Origin: a virus | Strand: one strand, 5' to 3' | DNA: 30,392 nt | IMG/VR virus record: IMGVR_UViG_3300033571_025982 | Location: 1-30,392 of that record | In this document: positions 1 to 6,758 of the stretch, in pieces | Layout of the letters: each line of letters opens with the position of its first letter | Position numbering within the stretch: position 1 is the first letter of the stretch | Notes under the pieces: generated by a model | Told to the model about the DNA's origin: nothing | Database searches by the model: none | The model's input: only the letters and a program-made list of their open reading frames with translations | Program-made: the position numbers and the translations under genes

Positions 1-8
1 AACAAGGC

Positions 9-1061
9 ATGGCTGACTTACATGCCGGCAAAGACACGCCGCAGGCCAAGGCTTTTCAGGCCGAGGTGGACAAGGCCGGCAACGCCTACATCCGTGAAGA
101 GTTTGCGAAGTTGCGGCAGCAGAATCCCGGCGCTGGCCCGCAAGAGCAGGGCGGCATGTTGCAGAGTGTCATGCAGGGTTATCAAAACATGCCCGAGCCG
201 ATGAAGTGGATGATGGGGATTGGCTTGGGTGGCGGTCTTCTGGGCATACTCGGCAGTATGTTCGGTGGTGGCGGGGGAATGGGAATGCTTGGCTTGCTGG
301 GCCTTGGCGCCGCAGGTCTGGCTGGCGCTGGTGGCGGTATGTTTGGTCAGGGCGCGCAGAACTTCATGGCTGACGCTGTAAGTGGCATCGGCAAGTCGAT
401 GGGCATGGTGCCTGAAAAACTGACAGACCAGCAGAAGCAAATTTTGCTAGCAAAAGACCCGGTTGCGCAAATTAAAGGCGGCGGCGGGTGGGCGACGGTG
501 CCGTCGCGCGAAGGTGCGGCCAAGCAAGTTGCAGCGGGCAGAGAGCAACTTGGTCAAATTCAAATGTTGAATAGCATGGGCGGTATGACGCCGCGGATGC
601 TGGAGAATATGGGTTTGTCCCCCGAAGAAGCGCAACTGGCCGCAAAGAACGTTGGCACATTGAGTTCGCAATACGCCGACCAAGATAGCGCGCTTAACCA
701 GCACCTGCGAACGGGTGAAGAGTATTCAAAACCGACATGGACTAATTGGGCTAAAGAAATGGGTTCCGGGTTGTTAGGTATGCGACAAAAAACGTCGGTC
801 GAGCACGGCTACAATCTTGCACACCAGTGGGCGAAAGAAGCCCGCTGCTGGAAGGGCTATGAACCCGCGCCGGGCAAAGCGCCGTACAGCGAAAACTCGT
901 GCCGCCCGATTGGCAGCAAGAAGAAAAAAAAGAAGACCGAGAAGACGGCTGAAGAAGTCGCCGACGAATGGCTGAAAAAGTATCGCGCCCGCGGCCAAAA
1001 AGGTCGCTGGGTTAACACCCGCCGAGGTAACAAAGCCGAACTTAAAGTATCGCACAACTAG
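9..1061 (+). CDS. Gly-rich putative virion/membrane-associated protein
   Basis: I do not recognise the family. The 350-aa product has a charged N-terminal helix (about residues 1-45), then a very Gly/Met/Ala-rich hydrophobic block (about 65-125) that could span or insert into a membrane. A mixed region and a basic C-terminus follow, with six consecutive Lys near residue 303 and a final Arg/Lys-rich tail. The reading frame is open to the window edge, so translation could begin upstream. The ATG at 9 has only a poorly spaced AAGG before it. The hydrophobic Gly-rich plus charged layout resembles three other proteins here (11491, 17827, 18706), suggesting a shared virion or membrane role by inference. 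A run of eight A bases encodes the Lys stretch. No catalytic motif is visible. Confidence 0.75.
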   Translation: MADLHAGKDTPQAKAFQAEVDKAGNAYIREEFAKLRQQNPGAGPQEQGGMLQSVMQGYQNMPEPMKWMMGIGLGGGLLGILGSMFGGGGGMGMLGLLGLGAAGLAGAGGGMFGQGAQNFMADAVSGIGKSMGMVPEKLTDQQKQILLAKDPVAQIKGGGGWATVPSREGAAKQVAAGREQLGQIQMLNSMGGMTPRMLENMGLSPEEAQLAAKNVGTLSSQYADQDSALNQHLRTGEEYSKPTWTNWAKEMGSGLLGMRQKTSVEHGYNLAHQWAKEARCWKGYEPAPGKAPYSENSCRPIGSKKKKKKTEKTAEEVADEWLKKYRARGQKGRWVNTRRGNKAELKVSHN

Positions 1062-1099
1062 CACCCGTTCGGCCCCAACCGAAAAGCACTCAAGTGCCG

Positions 1100-1128
1100 T
1101 TTACAGGTGCGGAAAGACCCGCTAAAGT
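1100..1128 (+). promoter_or_regulatory. Putative sigma70-type promoter
   Basis: TTTACA (1100-1105) and TAAAGT (1123-1128) are separated by exactly 17 bases. They match the bacterial -35 (5 of 6) and -10 (4 of 6) consensus. The site lies in the 93-base gap upstream of the glycosyltransferase gene, one of the few real gaps on the left side. It would drive the accessory operon that follows. Confidence 0.5.
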
Positions 1129-1154
1129 AGTGGCTCCCCGACAGGAGTCATCAC

Positions 1155-2054
1155 TTGAAGCGGGTCTTGTTTTTTATCGAGAACAACTGGGTCTTCGGCA
1201 AGATATTCAACGAACTGGCAAAGAACCTGTATCCGGAGGTGGATTGTGACATATTCGACTGGGGGAAAGTCCAAGAACGCGAAAACACAGACCGGATGCA
1301 GCAGAAGTACGATCTATTCTTCTCCACACCCGTGGGATGTTTCTTCCTTCACGACACATACGGCATCCCACTTGAAAAATGCTACGGCCATGTCCACCTC
1401 GACTTCGACATCGTGGACGCACTCCGTCGATTTCCAGCGGGCTATTTCGAACGACTGCGGGGATACGCCGTCGTCTCCGAGCCGCTGAGGGCTGTATCGT
1501 TTTCGCACGGGATCAAACGCGTCCCGACGTTTTTACGCGTCGGCGTCAATTGCGCAAATTACCAGCGCGAGCGGCCCACTCAAATATCTAAACTGGGCTA
1601 CTTCGGCCGCTGGCACCGCAAGGACGGCGAGTTCGATATCAAGCGCGGATATCTGGCGAAGAGCGTCGCCGAGAACACCGGCTTAACGCTCTGGAACCGC
1701 GAAAACGTGCCTTTTTTCGTGGCTGATCGGCTGTATCACGAAGTCGATCTTGTCATGTTTTGCTCGCTAGTCGAAGGCAACCCGTACGTGGCCATTGAAG
1801 CCGCCGCGGCTGGGATACCAACACTGGGCACGCCCGTCGGTATCTTTCCTGAAATAGCCAACTCAGGCGCCGGCATTATGTTACCGATGGAAGAAGATGC
1901 TTTCATTGCTAGCGCTAGCAATACAATTCGGACTTTACAAAACGAGCCGGAGTTGTACGCTCATATGTGTCAGGCCGCCTTGGAGGTCGGCAAGACATTC
2001 GATTGGTCAGTCATCAAGCGCGCGTGGATTCAAGAACTCCAACGCGCTGGCTGA
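1155..2054 (+). CDS. GT4-type glycosyltransferase (GT-B fold)
   Basis: Probably transfers a sugar from an activated nucleotide sugar in the cytoplasm; acceptor and donor cannot be told. The C-terminal half carries the retaining GT4 signature: an E-x7-E motif in VEGNPYVAIEAAAAG, followed by a P-x-L-G-T-P-V-G segment, the usual nucleotide-sugar site. The N-terminus begins with a Rossmann-like strand (KRVLFFIENNW). At 299 aa it is shorter than many GT4 enzymes (about 350-400) but has both lobes. The start is TTG: AGGAG at 1143-1147 lies 7 bases upstream and no better-placed ATG exists. It is the first gene after the promoter at 1100. With the FkbM methyltransferase at 3488 it suggests glycan modification of host surface or virion. 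Confidence 0.85.
   Translation: MKRVLFFIENNWVFGKIFNELAKNLYPEVDCDIFDWGKVQERENTDRMQQKYDLFFSTPVGCFFLHDTYGIPLEKCYGHVHLDFDIVDALRRFPAGYFERLRGYAVVSEPLRAVSFSHGIKRVPTFLRVGVNCANYQRERPTQISKLGYFGRWHRKDGEFDIKRGYLAKSVAENTGLTLWNRENVPFFVADRLYHEVDLVMFCSLVEGNPYVAIEAAAAGIPTLGTPVGIFPEIANSGAGIMLPMEEDAFIASASNTIRTLQNEPELYAHMCQAALEVGKTFDWSVIKRAWIQELQRAG
1905..1922. repeat. 18-bp perfect palindrome inside the glycosyltransferase gene
   Basis: ATTGCTAGC followed directly by GCTAGCAAT reads the same on both strands. It encodes an Ile-Ala-Ser-Ala-Ser-Asn stretch near the C-terminus, so part of the symmetry could come from repeated Ala-Ser codons. It contains two overlapping NheI-like GCTAGC hexamers. Confidence 0.9.
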
Positions 2055-2093
2055 CGCAATCGTGCACGGACGCACGAACGCGAAAGGATTCGC

Positions 2094-2738
2094 ATGCCCA
2101 CCAAGTTCAAATTGTTGGAGATTGTGCCGGCCAAGCGTCAAATAGCCAATGCCCGCGCCCGTGAAAAAGAAATGACAAAGTTGTTCGCGGCGCGCTACGG
2201 CCGGGCGCACTTAAACAACTCGATCACCGAAGGCGAAGGCATGCTCGCGGGACTGGTGGGCGAAGAGTTGTTCCGCGACTATTACGGGTTTCTGCGCTCT
2301 CAAGGCGAATCGATCTTTCACTACGACCTGCTGGACCCGGAAATACTGGGGCGCATCGAAGTAAAAACTAAACGCTGCACCTCCGCGCCGCAGCAGCACT
2401 ACAACTGTTCGATTGCCGCCAGCAACGCCGAGCAGCAGTGCGATTACTACGCGTTCGTGCGTGTTCTCAAAGATTTCTCGAAGGCGTGGCTGCTGGGTTT
2501 AATGCCCAAAGAAGCGTTTTTTGCGCAGGCGTTGTTTTACAAGCGCGGCGACATCGACCCGGCTGGTTTTGGTGGCTGGCGGTTCAAGTGGGATTGTTTC
2601 AATCTCCGCATCGACGATCTGCTGTCAGCCCCCCTAGTCACCGCAGACTTTGACCATTATGATTACCGCCCGGCGCTGCATCCGGACTTTACGCCGGATG
2701 TGATAACCCGAGATGACGAAAAGGAGTTTCAGTCATGA
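2094..2738 (+). CDS. PD-(D/E)XK-type nuclease, predicted
   Basis: Predicted metal-dependent DNA (or RNA) nuclease of the restriction-endonuclease-like fold. A helix with GEELF (E57, E58) is followed by D78/D81 in YDLLDPE and then IEVKTK with E89 and K91. This is the E...D...ExK arrangement of the fold's active site. The rest of the 214-aa protein is not recognised, so the target (branched DNA, host DNA, phage DNA processing) is unknown. ATG 2094 is preceded by AAAGGA. The 3' end overlaps the ferritin-like gene by ATGA, indicating translational coupling. Alternative: a structural protein with a chance ExK; the motif context argues against that. Confidence 0.65.
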   Translation: MPTKFKLLEIVPAKRQIANARAREKEMTKLFAARYGRAHLNNSITEGEGMLAGLVGEELFRDYYGFLRSQGESIFHYDLLDPEILGRIEVKTKRCTSAPQQHYNCSIAASNAEQQCDYYAFVRVLKDFSKAWLLGLMPKEAFFAQALFYKRGDIDPAGFGGWRFKWDCFNLRIDDLLSAPLVTADFDHYDYRPALHPDFTPDVITRDDEKEFQS

Positions 2739-3271
2739 GTCACGCAGGCGATCCCGGCCCGGTCGGTGAACCCGGTTTAACGTTGCCGGCATTTCTGGAG
2801 TTGATAAACAACGATCTCCAGAACGAGTGGACCCATCTCAAGTTTTACTTGTACCACTCGGCGGCGATTACCGGCATGCACGCCACAGAATACCGCGAAT
2901 TTTTTACGGACGCAGCGAAAGGCGAGATGCTGCATGTGCAGGCGTTTCTGGACCGGCTATACGGGCTGAACTACCCCAACCCGACGCAGTCATCGGCGTC
3001 GTTTTCGACGTTTAGTAACGCCGAAGACGCGATCACGCACGCGATCGAACTGGAGATGCACGTTGTCGAGAACTACACGAAGCGGCTGCAACAACTCGAT
3101 CAGTTGTCTGCCGCGTTCCCGGTGACGGCGCGCTACCTCACCGTGTTCTATGAAGACCAACTCAAAGACAGTTACGAAGACGCCGAGCGCATGCGCCGCA
3201 TCATGGCGAACGACCTGCGGCAAATGCTGCGGAACACGCGTCACGATCCGTTCAAATTTTTAGGAAAGTGA
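2735..3271 (+). CDS. Ferritin-like four-helix-bundle protein
   Basis: Predicted diiron ferritin-like protein of 178 aa. Helix A carries E31 (QNEWTH), helix B the ExxH pair E64/H67 (GEMLH), helix C E105/E107/E112, and helix D E140 in FYEDQLKD. In bacterioferritin-type sites the last helix normally gives ExxH, but here residue 143 is Leu. The second His ligand therefore seems missing and the metal centre may be altered. Roles known for the fold include iron storage, oxidative-stress protection and diiron oxidation; which applies cannot be decided. The start overlaps the nuclease stop (ATGA), with AAGGAG upstream. The C-terminal tail after about residue 155 is basic. Confidence 0.75.
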   Translation: MSHAGDPGPVGEPGLTLPAFLELINNDLQNEWTHLKFYLYHSAAITGMHATEYREFFTDAAKGEMLHVQAFLDRLYGLNYPNPTQSSASFSTFSNAEDAITHAIELEMHVVENYTKRLQQLDQLSAAFPVTARYLTVFYEDQLKDSYEDAERMRRIMANDLRQMLRNTRHDPFKFLGK

Positions 3272-3276
3272 TCGAG

Positions 3277-3295
3277 AATATACCGTCGGTATATT
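3277..3295. terminator. Inverted repeat/hairpin after the ferritin-like gene
   Basis: Perfect 9-base arms AATATACCG and CGGTATATT around a single T, with a T-rich end (ATATTTT). As RNA it folds with a small loop and could be a weak intrinsic terminator. As DNA it is an operator-like palindrome. It sits 6 bases after the ferritin-like stop and before the tRNA, where a transcript boundary would be sensible. Strand and function are not decided. Confidence 0.45.
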
Positions 3296-3316
3296 TTGCG
3301 CTACGAAAGTAAAGTC

Positions 3317-3409
3317 ATGACGGAGATACTGTGGTGTGTCGCGGCCGTGTTGATGCTGCACCTGCTCACGAGTGACAGCGGCAATACGACAGACACGGGG
3401 CCAAGATGA
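3317..3409 (+). CDS. 30-aa small membrane peptide, hypothetical
   Basis: A short ORF starting MTEILWCVAAVLMLHLL, with a single hydrophobic segment (about residues 4-17) followed by a polar tail. Its TGA ends exactly one base before the tRNA-Asn gene. No strong ribosome-binding site precedes it (only AAAG-type sequence). It is listed because tiny one-helix proteins are a clear theme of this genome and it fills the gap neatly. Confidence 0.35.
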   Translation: MTEILWCVAAVLMLHLLTSDSGNTTDTGPR

Positions 3410-3481
3410 TGCCCGGTAGCACAATGGTAGTGCACGGCACTGTTAATGCTGGGGTTGTAAGTTCGAGTCTTACCCGGGCAG
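3410..3481 (+). tRNA. tRNA-Asn(GUU)
   Basis: A full cloverleaf can be drawn by hand. The acceptor stem is TGCCCGG/CCGGGCA with all 7 pairs. The D-stem is GCAC/GTGC with loop AATGGTA. The anticodon stem is CGGCA/TGCTG (one G-U) with loop CTGTTAA, giving anticodon GTT. The variable loop is GGGTT, and the T-stem GTAAG/CTTAC has loop TTCGAGT. The discriminator base is G at 3481 and CCA is not encoded. It is the only tRNA I found in the window. Phage tRNAs often supplement codon supply or replace cleaved host tRNAs. It sits 6 bases before the FkbM gene, so it may be processed from a longer transcript. Confidence 0.93.
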
Positions 3482-3487
3482 TTTACG

Positions 3488-4030
3488 ATGATTGTTGAAA
3501 TCGGCACCTGCGACTTCGAGACGTCCGCCGGCCTAGCCGACGGTTTGTTTATCGAACCGCTGAAGTATTATTTCGACCGGCTGCCTCCGTGCCGGAAGGA
3601 AAACGTGGCCGTGTCGAACTACACGGGCACGGTCGATATCTATTACGTCGACCCCGACGAGATTGCGCCGCGCAAACTCGACACGTGGCTGCGCGGCTGT
3701 AATTCTGTGGGCAAACCGCACAAGCATCATGCCGGTTTGCCCGCTGAGATTCTGCGCGCGGATACCGTACCGGTCGTCAGGATTAAAGCGCTGCTCGACA
3801 AGCACGGCATCGGCGAGATCGACTATTTAAAGATTGACACCGAAGGCCACGACGCGATTATTTTGAACGACTTTTTAGACACTTGCGCACAACGGCCGCG
3901 TGAGATATTTTTTGAGAATAACGGCCTCGTCCCGCTGCCGGACGCGCAAGCCTTAATGCAACGATTACAACACTGTGGTTACTCAATCCGCCGCGACGAC
4001 GGGGCTTGCTATGCAACGCGAATTGGCTGA
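3488..4030 (+). CDS. FkbM-family methyltransferase
   Basis: Predicted SAM-dependent methyltransferase of the FkbM family, which typically O-methylates sugars or small molecules. The N-terminal VEIGTCDFET corresponds to the SAM-binding glycine motif. EPLKYYFDRLP matches the acidic motif after strand 2. The family hallmark is clear in IDYLKIDTEGHDAIIL (around residues 114-129). At 180 aa it is a single intact domain. The start ATG lies 6 bases after the tRNA with no obvious Shine-Dalgarno in between, so initiation may depend on tRNA processing or be inefficient. With the upstream glycosyltransferase it suggests a glycan-modifying pair. Confidence 0.85.
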   Translation: MIVEIGTCDFETSAGLADGLFIEPLKYYFDRLPPCRKENVAVSNYTGTVDIYYVDPDEIAPRKLDTWLRGCNSVGKPHKHHAGLPAEILRADTVPVVRIKALLDKHGIGEIDYLKIDTEGHDAIILNDFLDTCAQRPREIFFENNGLVPLPDAQALMQRLQHCGYSIRRDDGACYATRIG

Positions 4031-4070
4031 ATTAGCCCAAGTTCTCACCGAAATCGACAGGAGCACTACG

Positions 4071-4280
4071 ATGGACCGCTTTGACCTTGAACAAGCGATT
4101 ATTGCCTGCGGCAACGTCGTCGACGATCTCGATATCGTGCTGGACGCCTTGACCGACGAATCTACGGATCGTGAGCGCGTGGCAAACGCCCTGATCGGCC
4201 TGCGCGAACTGCACGACCTGCGCTGCAAGAAGGCTTTTGATATCTTTTCCGGCATGATCCAAGCCGGCGCGATTGTCTAG
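4071..4280 (+). CDS. Small acidic helical protein, hypothetical
   Basis: A 69-aa product beginning MDRFDLEQAI, all-helical and acidic, with no recognised motif. The frame is open back to 3975, but AGGAG at 4059-4063 lies 7 bases before ATG 4071, which decides the start. Longer versions would overlap the methyltransferase gene. Function unknown. Confidence 0.7.
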   Translation: MDRFDLEQAIIACGNVVDDLDIVLDALTDESTDRERVANALIGLRELHDLRCKKAFDIFSGMIQAGAIV

Positions 4281-4285
4281 GTGGC

Positions 4286-4603
4286 ATGATGCCGCAAACG
4301 TCCCGCGAACTGGAAACAGAAGAACGTGCCCGGCTGGCTATGCTCGACGAGCAGGAGCAGCAGCGCGTTAGCGCGGAATGGTCGCGGCTATGGATACACA
4401 TCGGTGTGCTGTGGTTTGGTGGTTTTACCGCGTGGCACATCTGGCCCTATTTTCTTAATCCTGCAATGTGGCCGAAGACTCAGTACGCGCTGTGGCTAGT
4501 CGCGCATGTAGTCGGTTACGTTGGCGCTGTTCTTGGCGGTTTGCTGGCAATGGCGTTACTCGCCACTGGCGGCAAAATCTTTGAACATGACCGGGATAAT
4601 TAA
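4286..4603 (+). CDS. Two-helix membrane protein, hypothetical
   Basis: A 105-aa protein with a charged N-terminal helix rich in Glu/Arg/Gln (residues 5-30) and two hydrophobic, Trp-rich segments (about 33-52 and 65-90), then a short charged tail. Two ATGs in a row (4286, 4289) follow TAGGTGG; the second has slightly better spacing. Likely inner-membrane. No family recognised; a holin-like role is possible but unsupported. Confidence 0.7.
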   Translation: MMPQTSRELETEERARLAMLDEQEQQRVSAEWSRLWIHIGVLWFGGFTAWHIWPYFLNPAMWPKTQYALWLVAHVVGYVGAVLGGLLAMALLATGGKIFEHDRDN

Positions 4604-4618
4604 ATAGGGAGGACAACT

Positions 4619-5095
4619 GTGGCGTACGCGCGTTTGATGGAACACATCTGGCAGACGATTGAGTCCGTGCAGTACGCCGACGTGAACGGCGACACAGGTA
4701 ACCGCGCCGGTTTACCGTGGTACGAAAGTTCGCATGACTGCTTTATGCAGGATTTGTTCGGCTGGCTCGACGTGCTGACCGAAGAGGTGGGTTTGACGCC
4801 CGTGTACGTCGACACCGACAACGCCACGCCATGGCACGTGCAATTTTCTTTTATGCTTCCGCCGGACGATATGACGTGGGAAGAGATTGAAGAAGAGCCG
4901 AGCATGTTGACCGAAGCCAACGGGTGCCAGCGGCTTTACGTCGACGTCTACCCATACTTCTGTGCGTACGAAGTCGTCGTGCGGCGCAACAAAGTCGAAG
5001 TTGGCGAAGAGGCGGAAGGTGATGAGATATGGGAGATTTCCGACCGATTCGCTGACGCTTTGAACACACACTTTGACGCAGAGGAGCAGTTGTAG
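4619..5095 (+). CDS. Acidic soluble protein, hypothetical
   Basis: A 158-aa acidic protein rich in Asp/Glu, Tyr and Trp, with no membrane segment. The GTG start is well supported by AGGGAGG at 4606-4612, 6 bases upstream. The strand-rich middle (VQFSFMLPPDD, YVDVYPYFCAYEVVV) suggests an alpha/beta fold. I do not recognise the family. The acidity would fit a DNA-mimic or inhibitor protein, but that is only a thought. It lies between two membrane-protein genes in the same operon. Confidence 0.75.
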   Translation: MAYARLMEHIWQTIESVQYADVNGDTGNRAGLPWYESSHDCFMQDLFGWLDVLTEEVGLTPVYVDTDNATPWHVQFSFMLPPDDMTWEEIEEEPSMLTEANGCQRLYVDVYPYFCAYEVVVRRNKVEVGEEAEGDEIWEISDRFADALNTHFDAEEQL

Positions 5096-5097
5096 TC

Positions 5098-5358
5098 ATG
5101 GAAGAATTTAACTGGTCCACAGCGGCGACGGTATTTGTCGTCTATGTCTTTTTTGACATTCTCTATGCGTTGTACGTGCTGTGTGTCAGCCGGCAGCAAG
5201 CGTGGCGTGCCAGCGCCATCAGCGCCGCGCTGTACAGTCTGGGCGCGTACGGCGTGATGAGTTACCTGCACAACCCATGGTACTTGATCCCGTTGGCCTG
5301 CGGCGCGTTTATCGGGACGTATATCGCTGTTAAGTACATGGGCAACTGGCACGCATGA
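5098..5358 (+). CDS. Three-helix membrane protein, hypothetical
   Basis: An 86-aa protein with three hydrophobic segments (about residues 7-28, 38-57, 61-79). The last ends in the Gly-rich FIGTYIAVKYMG. GAGGAG precedes the ATG. Its stop overlaps the deaminase start as ATGA, so the two are translationally coupled. Function unknown. Confidence 0.75.
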   Translation: MEEFNWSTAATVFVVYVFFDILYALYVLCVSRQQAWRASAISAALYSLGAYGVMSYLHNPWYLIPLACGAFIGTYIAVKYMGNWHA

Positions 5359-5840
5359 CGCACGACGCTATCTACCTCCGCGAAGCCTGCAAAGTTGGGC
5401 AGATGGAGAGCCAAGACCCGCACACGCAAAATGGCGCGCTTCTTCGGGCCGCGTCTGGTGAAATCGTTGTGGCCGCGAACCGCCTGCCACCCGAAGTGGT
5501 TGTCAGCGAAGCCCGACTGGCACGCCCGGCGAAGTACCAGTTCGTTGAGCACGCAGAACGGGGCGCAATCTTTGCTGCCGCCAAGGCAGGAATCAGGACG
5601 CACAACGCCACGCTGTACTGCCCGTGGTTTGCCTGCGCCGACTGTGCTCGCGCGATTATTCTGGCGGGCATTACTCGCGTTGTTGGCCACACGGTCCCGC
5701 GGTCGCAAGCCAATGGACGCTGGGCTGAGTCTATTGCTGCGGCAGACCAGATGCTGCGCGAATCCGGCGTGCAGATCGAATTACTAGACGAGCGCCTTGG
5801 CGTGTCTTATACCTTCAACGGCGGCACCATCGAATTTTAG
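5355..5840 (+). CDS. dCMP/cytidine deaminase-like zinc enzyme
   Basis: Predicted zinc deaminase of the CMP/dCMP family, converting dCMP (or a related cytosine compound) to the uracil form to feed dTTP synthesis. The zinc site is complete: H67-A-E69 with E69 as proton shuttle, then C94 and C97 in PWFACADC. The proline-cysteine part has two extra residues compared with the usual PCxxC. At 161 aa it is the usual single-domain length. An N-terminal DPHTQNGALL segment matches the substrate-side loop of the family. It is coupled by ATGA to the preceding membrane protein. Substrate (dCMP, dCTP or nucleoside) is not decided by sequence alone. Confidence 0.85.
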   Translation: MTHDAIYLREACKVGQMESQDPHTQNGALLRAASGEIVVAANRLPPEVVVSEARLARPAKYQFVEHAERGAIFAAAKAGIRTHNATLYCPWFACADCARAIILAGITRVVGHTVPRSQANGRWAESIAAADQMLRESGVQIELLDERLGVSYTFNGGTIEF

Positions 5841-5849
5841 GCCACGCTC

Positions 5850-6110
5850 ATGACACTTCCCAATGAACGCACGCGCGCAGTCGTCAGCGTGCACGACTTT
5901 CTGGTGCGGTTAATCAGCCCGTACAACGAAAACGGCATCAAGCGCATTCCCAAGGCTGTCCGGCGTGAGGCGCTGTGGTTGTTAAAACACTATCCGCGGC
6001 CTTATGATATCTATGCCGCGGCCCAGTGCGCGCCAGACGTATTTGATGCGCAAGAAATTCTGCGGTACGACGAACAACAGCAAGAGCGACTTAAAACGCA
6101 CGAAACTTAA
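5850..6110 (+). CDS. BPSL0761-like small protein
   Basis: An 86-aa protein whose N-terminus MTLPNERTRAV and the later VRREALWLLKHYPRPYDI segment match the pattern I know from the BPSL0761 family, small proteins of unknown function common in Proteobacteria. The identification is from memory of the motif, not from a search. ATG 5850 is closely spaced after the deaminase stop. It is useful mainly as a host hint. Confidence 0.65.
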   Translation: MTLPNERTRAVVSVHDFLVRLISPYNENGIKRIPKAVRREALWLLKHYPRPYDIYAAAQCAPDVFDAQEILRYDEQQQERLKTHET

Positions 6111-6139
6111 GGTATACTTTAGTTTTGCGCGGAGGAGTT

Positions 6140-6499
6140 ATGACTACGTATGCATTCTTTATTGGTGGCATTATCGCTGGCGTTTTTGCTGGTTATCTAT
6201 GTGCGCGCCTTGACTATATTTACGTTCGGCTCCGAGAGTGGCACGAAGGAGCAAGTCAACTCCCCCAAGCCACTGGATTTTTCGCGCAAAGAATGGAACG
6301 AACCGCCAAGCGCCCCGCCAGCGAAACCCAAGCGCAAGCCGTCGCCGAAAAAATCGACATCGACACGCGCACGGTCGTCACAGAAATCAGCACGAAAGAC
6401 ATCCAAAAAGGCTCCGAAGTAGAACTCGGCACGACGACCGCGAAACAAGACAAAATTAACGAGTCGGTTTCTCGGCTGGCACAACTCAAGGGGAAGTGA
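6140..6499 (+). CDS. Membrane-anchored small protein, hypothetical
   Basis: A 119-aa protein with an N-terminal transmembrane helix (about residues 4-24, with GG and AG small-residue motifs), then a polar, Gln/Glu/Thr-rich stretch and a Lys-ending tail. GGAGG at 6131-6135 stands 4 bases before the ATG. Its TGA overlaps the ATG of the next gene (TGATG at 6497-6501), favouring this frame as the real one. A second ORF in the +1 frame (6150-6422) lies inside it. The single N-terminal helix with a polar domain could suit a spanin-like protein, but no firm signature is present. Confidence 0.65.
   Translation: MTTYAFFIGGIIAGVFAGYLCARLDYIYVRLREWHEGASQLPQATGFFAQRMERTAKRPASETQAQAVAEKIDIDTRTVVTEISTKDIQKGSEVELGTTTAKQDKINESVSRLAQLKGK
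6150..6422 (+). CDS. Overlapping +1-frame ORF with signal-anchor and basic tail
   Basis: A 90-aa ORF fully embedded in the 6140 gene. It begins with a strongly hydrophobic segment (MHSLLVALSLAFLLVIYV) and continues into a Pro/Lys/Ser-rich, very basic tail. Codons look as orderly as in the host frame. GGAGGAG at 6131-6137 is 12 bases upstream, which is long. The layout recalls Rz/Rz1 spanin overlaps (+1 frame, Pro-rich partner), but there is no lipobox cysteine. It may equally be a chance shadow of a membrane-protein frame. Confidence 0.3.
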   Translation: MHSLLVALSLAFLLVIYVRALTIFTFGSESGTKEQVNSPKPLDFSRKEWNEPPSAPPAKPKRKPSPKKSTSTRARSSQKSARKTSKKAPK

Positions 6500-6609
6500 T
6501 GAGTTTCTGGGACAAATGGTCGAAAAAGAAAGTCAAAAAAGCCTGTCGCAAACTCAAAGAGCAGGCAAAGTACATTCAGAAACTTGAAAAGAAACTGAAG
6601 CAGAAATGA
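6499..6609 (+). CDS. 36-aa Lys-rich coiled-coil peptide
   Basis: MSFWDKWSKKKVKKAC followed by a short amphipathic, Lys/Leu-rich helix (residues 17-36). It starts in the stop codon of the preceding gene (TGATG) with a GGGGAAG site just upstream. Its own TGA overlaps the ATG of the next gene (ATGA). Both overlaps strongly suggest real translation despite the size. It is highly basic, so it may bind nucleic acid or membrane; unknown. Confidence 0.6.
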   Translation: MSFWDKWSKKKVKKACRKLKEQAKYIQKLEKKLKQK

Positions 6610-6749
6610 GCGTCCCGTTACTGTTCTTTGTCGCGATTATTTACGCGTATGTCGCAGTCGAGCAGGGATACAAAGGCAACACGCCCGGGTTTTTTATCTG
6701 GGCTAGTTATTGCTGCGCCAACGTCGCGCTCATGTGGAACACGAAATAG
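6606..6749 (+). CDS. 47-aa membrane peptide, hypothetical
   Basis: Begins MSVPLLFFVAIIYAYVAVEQ, with one clear hydrophobic helix (residues 3-18), a Gly-rich turn and a second aromatic, weakly hydrophobic segment containing two adjacent cysteines (about residues 29-45). It overlaps the upstream gene by ATGA and ends 9 bases before the actin-like gene. No family recognised. Confidence 0.6.
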   Translation: MSVPLLFFVAIIYAYVAVEQGYKGNTPGFFIWASYCCANVALMWNTK

Positions 6750-6758
6750 GAGAAGAAT

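Noticed and set aside
917-935. Run of eight A as a programmed slippage site
   Set aside because: It encodes a plausible Lys stretch and the zero frame continues with a sensible basic tail; no alternative frame gains a meaningful product.
3975-4070. Longer start for the small acidic protein at 4071
   Set aside because: The AGGAG at 4059-4063 is correctly spaced for 4071; longer forms overlap the methyltransferase gene.
6090-6118. Possible promoter with TATACT at 6113-6118
   Set aside because: The -10 element is fair, but the sequence 17 bases upstream (CTTAAA) is a poor -35, and the site sits in a tight operon.
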